This document shows positions 5,400 to 10,216 of a stretch of 10,216 nucleotides of DNA, piece by piece. Both the position numbers and the translations under genes were made by a program. The notes under the pieces are model-generated. The model was given only the letters and a program-made list of their open reading frames with translations, was not told where the DNA came from and made no database searches. Numbering within the stretch: position 1 is the stretch's first letter; each line of letters opens with the position of its first letter. The DNA comes from DAOOVD01 sp035369845 (lineage in GTDB: Bacteria; Bacillota; Desulfotomaculia; Desulfotomaculales; Pelotomaculaceae): NCBI GenBank assembly GCA_035369845.1, contig DAOOVD010000069.1, positions 1 to 10,216 of the forward strand, written 5' to 3'.

Positions 5400-7337
5400 T
5401 CAGCCAACCAGCGCGTCAATGTCCGAAGACGGAAATACGCACCTGATAATCTCTTCTACCGTATTGACCGGCACAACCCGTATGCCTTTTAGATCGGACG
5501 GCACGTCTTTTTCGTTTTCCGCCGGAATCAGCACTGTTTTTATTCCAGCCTGTCTGGCCCCGTAAATCTTCTCAAAAACCCCGCCAACGGCGCGAATCTT
5601 GCCCTGGATGGAGACCTCCCCGGTTACGGCGATGTTCTGGGGTATCGGCCGTCCCTGGATTGCGCTCAAAATGGCCAGGAAGATGGAAACTCCGGCGGAG
5701 GGTCCGTCGATCCGGCCGCCGCCCACCACATTGACATGCAGGTCGTAGTTGGACAGATCTTCGCCAGTCAGTTTGCGGATCACCGAAGCGGCGTTGAACA
5801 CCGAATCCTTGGCCATGCTGCCGGCGGTGTCGTTAAAGCGGATGGTGCCCTGTCCCTGATTGCGCGCCGGGAAGGCAACCGCCTCGATTTCGAGAACCGA
5901 GCCCAGAAAACCGAGAACTCCGAGGCCGAAAATTTTGCCCACCTCCCGCCGGGAGGAAGCCTTACAGGTAACATAAGGACTCAACCTGCTGATCTGCACT
6001 ACTTCCAGCACGTCATCGAGGACTATCGAGAAGCTGCCTTCGTTCCCGTTACGGTAGCAGGCGAGGCCGTACGCGTCCGCAAGAATGCTGATGGCCTTGC
6101 GTCCCTCGATAGTGTACTCGCTGATTATTTCGGGAACCGCGGGGTCCATGGTTACCCCCAGTTTGGCGGCCGCCTGCCTTAAAATCTCCTGGATCGCCTT
6201 CGGCGTGAGGGGCTCGAAAAAGATCTCGGCGCAGCGGGAACGTATCGCCGGGCTAATCTCGTCCGGCTCCCTGGTCGTGGCCCCTATCAAAACGAAGTCC
6301 GCCGGGGCGCCTTCTTCAAAAAGCTTTTTAATGTACCGGGGCACGTTCGGTTCGCAAGGGTCGTAGTAGGACGAATCAAAGAAAACCCTTTTGTCTTCCA
6401 GAACCTTCAGCAGCTTGTTCTGCAGAATCGGATCCATCTCGCCGATCTCGTCAATAAAAAGCACCCCTCCGTGGGCATCCGTAACCAGGCCCAGTTTGGG
6501 CTCCGGCACTCCCGTTTCAGCCAGTTCCCTCTTCGCCCCCTGATAAATGGGATCGTGTACCGACCCCAGCAGCGGATTGGTAACTTCCCGGGGGTCCCAG
6601 CGCAGGGTGGTGCCGTTCACCTCAACAAATGCAGCTTCTTTGGTGAAAGGTGTGTTCTTTGCCTGTTTTGCCGCCTCCAGGGCCAGCCGGGCGGCGGTTG
6701 TCTTTCCCACGCCGGGCGGGCCGTAAAGAATGATGTGCTGCGGGTAAGGCGAGGCCAGTTTGGCGAGAAGAGCTTTTACCGCCCTTTCCTGGCCTACGAT
6801 TTCATCGAAGGACGACGGCCGTAAAAACTCGATGGCCGATGCGGAAAGCTTTCTCTGCTCAAGTTTCTCCAAAATGGCCAGTTTTTTCAGGGTTTGTGCG
6901 TTTTCCGGCCCGCTGTTTTCTTTAATTACCTGCATTTTAATCTCTTTCACGTAATCCTCGTGGCGCTGCTGGAGCTTCTCGCTTATCTTTCTCTCCAGTT
7001 CGTCCTCGACGGTCCGCCGCGCAATGCTGTCCGCTATCTCCTCTTCAACATCCTCAAGGATTTCCGATATTTCCTCCGGATCGGGAGGCGTGTCGTAAGT
7101 GGGATCCTCGAAAACCAGCCTCTGGAGGCCCAAAACCCTTTCTTCCAGCCTGTCGGAGCGCATAAGCTGAAGCGCTTCCAGCTTGCCCGCCCTCAAGACC
7201 AGTTTGTCGGGGCCGTACAGGTTGGCAAGCAGGCCGTACAGCGCCGTCACCTGGCGCGTAAGCTGATCACGGTCTTTTAACTTGCCGGAATTGTCACTCT
7301 TGGCTCCCCCGATAAACTTTTCGAGGAAAACTTTCAT
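5400..7337 (-). CDS. lonC: Lon-family ATP-dependent protease LonC
   Basis: A AAA+ serine protease that unfolds and degrades cytoplasmic proteins; this subfamily is found mainly in endospore formers. The 645 residues lack the large Lon N-terminal domain. Residues 1-165 are instead charged and helical, with a probable coiled coil at about 88-165. The ATPase has Walker A GPPGVGKT (206-213), Walker B VLFIDE (292-297) and a probable arginine-finger region RSRC (366-369). The protease domain carries the dyad Ser547 (DGPSAG) and Lys590 (GGVFEK), 43 residues apart as in E. coli Lon (679/722), so it should be active. The ATG start has AAAGGAG 6-7 nt upstream. It is followed after 5 nt by dnaB. The 83-nt gap before it contains a CCGGCT/AGCCGG hairpin (7390-7415) without a T-tract. 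Confidence 0.93.
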   Translation of the reverse strand: MKVFLEKFIGGAKSDNSGKLKDRDQLTRQVTALYGLLANLYGPDKLVLRAGKLEALQLMRSDRLEERVLGLQRLVFEDPTYDTPPDPEEISEILEDVEEEIADSIARRTVEDELERKISEKLQQRHEDYVKEIKMQVIKENSGPENAQTLKKLAILEKLEQRKLSASAIEFLRPSSFDEIVGQERAVKALLAKLASPYPQHIILYGPPGVGKTTAARLALEAAKQAKNTPFTKEAAFVEVNGTTLRWDPREVTNPLLGSVHDPIYQGAKRELAETGVPEPKLGLVTDAHGGVLFIDEIGEMDPILQNKLLKVLEDKRVFFDSSYYDPCEPNVPRYIKKLFEEGAPADFVLIGATTREPDEISPAIRSRCAEIFFEPLTPKAIQEILRQAAAKLGVTMDPAVPEIISEYTIEGRKAISILADAYGLACYRNGNEGSFSIVLDDVLEVVQISRLSPYVTCKASSRREVGKIFGLGVLGFLGSVLEIEAVAFPARNQGQGTIRFNDTAGSMAKDSVFNAASVIRKLTGEDLSNYDLHVNVVGGGRIDGPSAGVSIFLAILSAIQGRPIPQNIAVTGEVSIQGKIRAVGGVFEKIYGARQAGIKTVLIPAENEKDVPSDLKGIRVVPVNTVEEIIRCVFPSSDIDALVG

Positions 7338-7420
7338 GATTTTCTCCTTTCTTGACGTTGCGATAATAAAGCCGGCCCGCAGGGATTATCCGGCTAAAGC
7401 GCCCGGAACAGCCGGTAAAA

Positions 7421-7867
7421 TCATTCTCCCAGCACATGAACCTCGACTTCCGCCTGCACGGCGTGATGAAGCTTTACCGTAACCGGATAAACCCCCAGTT
7501 GTTTTATTGGCTCCTTTACAACCACCTTCTTTTTGTCGAGTTTGATGCCGTGCTGGTCGGACAGGGCGGCGGCAATATCCATATTGTTCACCGAGCCGAA
7601 AAGTTTGCCGCCCTCACCGGTCTTTGCCCTGATCACCACGGTGATGTCTTTGAGGCGCCCGGCCAGTTCCCTGGCCTCCTGCTCCGATTTGTGCTCTTTC
7701 AAGGCGGCTGCCTGCCGGCGGTTGGCCAGTTCCCGCATTCTGCCTTCCGAAGCCTCAACGGCCAGGCCGCGCGGGAACAGGTAATTGCGGGCGTAGCCGT
7801 CGGCCACGTTGACAACCTCGCCGCTCCTTCCTTTACCGGGTATGTCCTTGAGCAATATCACTTTCAA
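7421..7867 (-). CDS. rplI: 50S ribosomal protein L9
   Basis: A structural protein of the large subunit that reaches out from the L1 side and influences frame maintenance. Its 148 residues have the classic form: an N-terminal RNA-binding domain MKVILLKDIPGKGRSGEVV with the signature GYARNYLFPRGLA at 24-36, a long connecting helix (about 40-75, rich in Glu/Arg/Lys/Ala), and the C-terminal domain with GKLFGSVNNMDIAAAL (87-102) and the ending VEVHVLGE. The start codon is TTG at 7867, preceded by GGGAGGG with a suitable spacer; starting there gives the canonical MKVILLKD, whereas the GTG at codon 3 would trim it. It lies 54 bp downstream of the DUF2232 gene. Confidence 0.97.
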   Translation of the reverse strand: MKVILLKDIPGKGRSGEVVNVADGYARNYLFPRGLAVEASEGRMRELANRRQAAALKEHKSEQEARELAGRLKDITVVIRAKTGEGGKLFGSVNNMDIAAALSDQHGIKLDKKKVVVKEPIKQLGVYPVTVKLHHAVQAEVEVHVLGE

Positions 7868-7921
7868 TTCTCAGCCCTCCCTCACAGACCGTCAATACAT
7901 AATGAAGGTGTTTTCCGAAGG

Positions 7922-8887
7922 CTACTCCTTCACAACGGGAAACCTCCTGAAATTCACCAGCGGGTCAATTGCTCCCAGAAAAAGTAAAATCGCGACACTG
8001 AAGGGGAAATATACAAACGCCGTGAACAGCAAAAAAACTTTCAACGGCCTTGCCAGTCTTACTTTCAGGAAAAAATACGCGGCGACGGAAAAACCGAGGA
8101 CCAGGTAAACGTAAAACAAAACAAACAGGATGTTCATCCCGGTTTTTGCCGCCGGCTGCAGCGAGAAAAAATCTCCCGCCAGGATCAGGCCGAGCCCGAA
8201 AATCAAACCCCATATGCTGTACCAGGGAAGATAAATCCCGGTAAAACTGGCTGCCGGAGGAATGTAAAAATCATATCTACGGAGCGCCATCCTGCCGATA
8301 AAGAACACAACGGCGCCCGTCGCTGCCGAAGTTACCACAAACTGCCCCGGCAGCAGCGTCTCGAATAAAGTGACGATATTCTCACCGGAGAAACCGGACA
8401 ATTCGGCCGGAACCCCGTTCGTACCGCCGGAGAGCCTGCCGGTGTGCAGCCATTGCCCGGCCAGTTGCCGGCTTTCCTGATCGAGAATGAACGGATTTGC
8501 CCCGGTTGCCCCGTAAATCAGTCCGGCGGAAGAAAAAGCCAGAACAACCGACACGGCAATGCCGGCAGAAATAATCCTGCCGGAAGGAACCCGGTTTTTA
8601 AACAGCAACCCGTACAACATGCCGAGGAGTCCATCCTGGAGCACCAAAACAAGCGCCGCCATCTTCACCGGCACCGCTGCAGCAATCAACAGCCCCGCAA
8701 CCGTCAGGCCGGCCAGTCCGTATCGCGAGTCCAGCCTGACTACCAGCAATATGAACGGAACTGGAAAACAAACCGCTGCAGGCAAATAAAACGGCGGGAA
8801 ATAAATACCGGCCAGGCCGACAATGACGGCCAGGGAGGTAAAAAGAGCCCACTCCGTAAGGGCTCTGGTCTTCTCACCGGCTGTCAA
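7922..8887 (-). CDS. DUF2232 (YybS-type) integral membrane protein
   Basis: A conserved membrane protein of unknown function. The 321 residues contain about eight or nine hydrophobic segments, roughly at 12-34, 36-50, 57-72, 75-93, 104-127, 182-200, 218-242, 250-273 and 283-306, with a longer hydrophilic loop at about 130-178. It is recognised as DUF2232 mainly by its composition and its position upstream of rplI, as for Bacillus YybS. It starts with TTG at 8887, set by AGAGGTGAT, an excellent ribosome binding site that overlaps the stop of the MazG-like gene 4 nt upstream, so the two are translationally coupled. In many Firmicutes the next gene is gdpP (yybT); here it is missing. Confidence 0.82.
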   Translation of the reverse strand: MTAGEKTRALTEWALFTSLAVIVGLAGIYFPPFYLPAAVCFPVPFILLVVRLDSRYGLAGLTVAGLLIAAAVPVKMAALVLVLQDGLLGMLYGLLFKNRVPSGRIISAGIAVSVVLAFSSAGLIYGATGANPFILDQESRQLAGQWLHTGRLSGGTNGVPAELSGFSGENIVTLFETLLPGQFVVTSAATGAVVFFIGRMALRRYDFYIPPAASFTGIYLPWYSIWGLIFGLGLILAGDFFSLQPAAKTGMNILFVLFYVYLVLGFSVAAYFFLKVRLARPLKVFLLFTAFVYFPFSVAILLFLGAIDPLVNFRRFPVVKE

Positions 8888-8891
8888 GAAA

Positions 8892-9209
8892 TCACCTCTT
8901 TTTATCTGCCAGGTAGTTTAAAAGCGCTGACAAATCGCCGTACCACCTTTCCATTTCGTGGTCTTCGTCTATGCTCCGGCGCAGTTTTGCCTCCACTTTC
9001 AAGTCAAGGCGGGGGAAATTGATGCCCAGTCTTCTCCCGAGGACATAACAGGTGATCACGAGGCTTGCCAGCGCGTCCAGGAGGAGTTCCTCGCTGCCTT
9101 TCAGCATCGACTTGAACAGCGCGGAAACCGAGGTTATCAAATCGGCCTTCAGCCAGTCTATAACCTTAATGTTTTTGGCAATGCTGCTTTCCTGGGTACC
9201 GGGAATCAT
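8892..9209 (-). CDS. MazG-like family protein
   Basis: A small, mostly helical protein of 105 residues, resembling the clostridial MazG-like family that sits beside rpsR in related genomes. True MazG enzymes hydrolyse nucleoside triphosphates using EExxE and ExxD metal-binding motifs. Here only a degenerate version is visible (SEELLLDALASL at about 39-50), so catalytic activity is doubtful. The ATG at 9209 has a textbook AAAGGAGG 7 nt upstream. It begins the operon MazG-like, DUF2232, rplI after a strong terminator. I see no clear sigma-A promoter in the 130 bp upstream; AATATAAAT near 9238-9246 could serve as a -10 but lacks a good -35. Function is unknown. Confidence 0.72.
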   Translation of the reverse strand: MIPGTQESSIAKNIKVIDWLKADLITSVSALFKSMLKGSEELLLDALASLVITCYVLGRRLGINFPRLDLKVEAKLRRSIDEDHEMERWYGDLSALLNYLADKKR

Positions 9210-9339
9210 CGGGCATCCTCCTTTGTTAACCGGCCCTATTTATATTCTGCGGAACTGCTTTCTATTCCTGCCCGACCTCCGGAGGATTTGCCTGTTATTT
9301 GTTGCACCATATGTTTATGCTTAGTACTCCCGCCTTAAT

Positions 9340-9374
9340 TAAGAAGGGAGAGCGCCGACCGCTCCCCCTTTTTT
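9340..9374 (-). terminator. Intrinsic terminator after rpsR (bidirectional)
   Basis: An 11-bp stem pairs AAGGGGGAGCG (9370..9360) with CGCTCTCCCTT (9354..9344) around a 5-nt loop, followed by CTTAATT on the minus strand. It starts right at the rpsR stop codon. Read from the plus strand it has a perfect T6 tail, so it could stop transcription from either side. Confidence 0.85.
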
Positions 9375-9603
9375 ACTCAGCCACAAACGGCAGAAGGGCT
9401 ATGATGCGTGCCCTCTTAATCGCCGTTGTCAACAAGCGCTGGTGTTTGGCGCAGTTTCCCGATATCCGGCGGGGCAGGATTTTCCCACGCTCGGTAATAT
9501 ATTTCTTGAGGCGCGGCACGTCCTTGTAGTTGACAGTTTCCGCTTTATCCACGCAGAAACTGCAGATCCGCTTCTTGCCCCGGCGTCCACGTTCTTTTTT
9601 CAA
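9373..9603 (-). CDS. rpsR: 30S ribosomal protein S18
   Basis: A small-subunit protein on the platform, in contact with S6. The 76 residues start with a basic tail, then CSFCVDK (Cys14, Cys17), the conserved YKDVPRLKKYITERGKI segment (26-42), and ISGNCAKHQRLLTTAIKRAR (Cys51, His54). The Cys-Cys-Cys-His set marks the zinc-binding (C+) form of S18. Its start is TTG at 9603, downstream of a very strong AGAGGAGGGGAG with a 5-nt spacer. It lies 40 bp after ssb, with a terminator directly behind, so ssb-rpsR ends one transcription unit. Confidence 0.97.
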   Translation of the reverse strand: MKKERGRRGKKRICSFCVDKAETVNYKDVPRLKKYITERGKILPRRISGNCAKHQRLLTTAIKRARIIALLPFVAE

Positions 9604-9643
9604 AAATTCTCCCCTCCTCTTAGAAGGTTTTCCGATTCAACCG

Positions 9644-10048
9644 TTAAAACGGAATATCGTCTTCGTCAAAGCTGACTTCACTTCCGTAACCATGCCCTTC
9701 GCCCTGGATCCCTTCGTCCGGGGCGCCTTCACGGGCCCGGTCGAGAAAACGCACTGTTTCGGCGACGACCTCTGCGGCCTTGCGGCGGATTCCCTGGCTG
9801 TCGTCGTAGGACCGGATCTGCAGCCGACCCTCGACAGCAACCAGCCTTCCTTTTCCGAGATAGTTGGCGCAGGTTTCCGCCTGCTTCTGCCATACCACTA
9901 TGTCAATGAAATCGGTTTCTCTTGCGCGGTCTTTCACCTGGCGCCGATCGACCGCCAGGGTGAACCTCGCCACGGCAACCCCGTTGGGAGTATAGCGCAA
10001 CTCGGGGTCTCTCGTAAGCCGGCCGATCAATATCACCTTGTTGAACAT
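9644..10048 (-). CDS. ssb: Single-stranded DNA-binding protein
   Basis: Binds and protects single-stranded DNA and recruits replication and repair partners. From ATG 10048 it has 134 residues: an OB-fold MFNKVILIGRLTRDPELRYT...FTLAVDR...TDFIDIVVWQKQAE...GRLVAVEGRLQIRSY (about 1-105), a short glycine-containing linker, and the acidic tip DEDDIPF, which is the partner-binding tail. The linker is short compared with many SSBs. An in-frame GTG at 10087 would add 13 residues encoded partly by the adjoining mobile element, so the downstream ATG, with GGCGGTG about 4-5 nt before it, is preferred. It normally follows rpsF; here a TnpB-type element end lies 30 bp upstream instead. Confidence 0.96.
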   Translation of the reverse strand: MFNKVILIGRLTRDPELRYTPNGVAVARFTLAVDRRQVKDRARETDFIDIVVWQKQAETCANYLGKGRLVAVEGRLQIRSYDDSQGIRRKAAEVVAETVRFLDRAREGAPDEGIQGEGHGYGSEVSFDEDDIPF

Positions 10049-10215
10049 TTCACACCGCCCCAGATGCAACCATTGTTTGTGAACCACCCCTCCCTTCGCT
10101 TAGCCCGGGGATGGGCTTCCTGCTTCATCGAGTGGACCTCTCTGGCAGGCGTAACTTCGGGCAGTCCCTGCCCTAGCCGCCGCATCGATCCCGCCCTTCG
10201 CCCCCGCTTCGCGAG
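10033..10215 (-). CDS. tnpB: C-terminal tail of a TnpB-type protein (partial)
   Basis: A minus-strand frame open from the right edge. It contains GQGLPEVTPAREVHSMKQEA at residues 15-34 of the visible part, then HPRAKRREGWFT. From memory, LPEVTP followed by a MKQEA-type stretch is typical of the variable C-terminus of IS200/IS605-family TnpB proteins, RNA-guided nucleases and the ancestors of Cas12. The catalytic RuvC and zinc-ribbon parts would lie outside the window. The frame does not stop at the element's end: it runs through the ssb leader, overlaps the start of ssb in another frame and ends at TGA 10035..10033. The last 16 or so residues are therefore host-derived. No search was possible, so the family call is pattern-based. 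Confidence 0.6.
   Translation of the reverse strand, partial: LAKRGRRAGSMRRLGQGLPEVTPAREVHSMKQEAHPRAKRREGWFTNNGCIWGGVKCSTR
10079..10190 (-). ncRNA. Candidate omega-RNA (reRNA) scaffold of the TnpB element
   Basis: TnpB proteins use an RNA made from the 3' end of their own gene and the element's right end, with the guide being whatever DNA follows. Here the overlapping region holds a perfect GGGCAG-GGA-CTGCCC hairpin (10173..10159) and the terminal CCATCCC/GGGGTGG hairpin (10114..10084), ending at GGTTCAC. The guide would start at 10078 and be AAACAATGGTTGCATC. The 5' boundary is a guess. Confidence 0.42.
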
Positions 10216-10216
10216 C
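10079..10216 (-). mobile_element. Right end of an IS200/IS605-family (TnpB) element
   Basis: The tnpB tail is followed by an imperfect hairpin, CCATCCC (10114..10108) with GGGGTGG (10090..10084), and then GGTTCAC ending at 10079. A subterminal hairpin and a short terminal motif without terminal inverted repeats is how this family ends. The boundary at 10079 is inferred from the GGTTCAC motif. The left end, any tnpA and the rest of tnpB are off the window. The insertion separates ssb from the rpsF gene expected upstream. Confidence 0.58.

Noticed and set aside
9236..9250. AATATAAAT upstream of the MazG-like gene as a promoter
   Set aside because: The -10-like sequence has no recognisable -35 box at 16-18 bp, so I did not annotate it as a feature.
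10049..10087. The upstream GTG (10087) as the ssb start
   Set aside because: It would begin inside the mobile element end, with its putative binding site directly touching the codon. The family starts at the M-F-N-K-V-I-L-I-G sequence, reached from ATG 10048.
1..10216. CRISPR array or rRNA genes
   Set aside because: No regularly spaced repeats of 20 bases or more and no rRNA-like conserved sequence are visible on either strand.

Overview
The window looks like chromosomal DNA from a spore-forming, Gram-positive clostridial bacterium, probably of the Desulfotomaculum/Pelotomaculum (Peptococcaceae-like) type. This is inferred from gene order and gene families, not from any database search. The pointers are the order ssb-rpsR-(MazG-like)-DUF2232-rplI-lonC-dnaB-purA, a LonC protease of the kind found in endospore formers, encoded CCA ends on all three tRNAs, strong GGAGG-type ribosome binding sites, and moderately GC-rich DNA with TTGACA/TATAAT promoters. 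Every gene I can support lies on the minus strand, so transcription runs from high to low coordinates.

Layout in the direction of transcription. (1) 10216-10079: the 3' tail of a TnpB-type gene and the right end of an IS200/IS605-family element, with the RNA hairpins expected of an omega-RNA. It ends 30 bp upstream of ssb, where rpsF would normally be expected. (2) 10048-9373: ssb and rpsR, closed by a strong terminator. (3) 9209-7421: a MazG-like small protein, a DUF2232 (YybS-type) membrane protein and rplI. The DHH/GdpP phosphodiesterase gene that often sits between DUF2232 and rplI is absent. (4) 7337-4060: lonC and the replicative helicase gene dnaB, only 5 nt apart. (5) A strong promoter at about 3962-3990 with a highly structured leader, then an FAD-dependent oxidoreductase (COG2509-like) and purA, 12 nt apart. 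(6) A tRNA cluster, Lys(TTT)-Glu(TTC)-Gly(CCC), with one promoter in front of tRNA-Lys and a separate consensus promoter in front of tRNA-Gly, ending in a long terminator. (7) 377-1: no complete gene, but a promoter and a structured, leader-like region pointing at a gene that probably starts at the very left edge.

Functionally this is a housekeeping block: replication (SSB, DnaB), translation (S18, L9, three tRNAs), purine synthesis (PurA) and protein quality control (LonC), plus two poorly characterised conserved genes. Start codons are unusual: four of the nine essentially complete protein genes are best read from TTG, and dnaB from GTG or TTG. The most notable non-housekeeping feature is the TnpB/omega-RNA end at the right edge, whose predicted guide would be the ssb 5' untranslated region.
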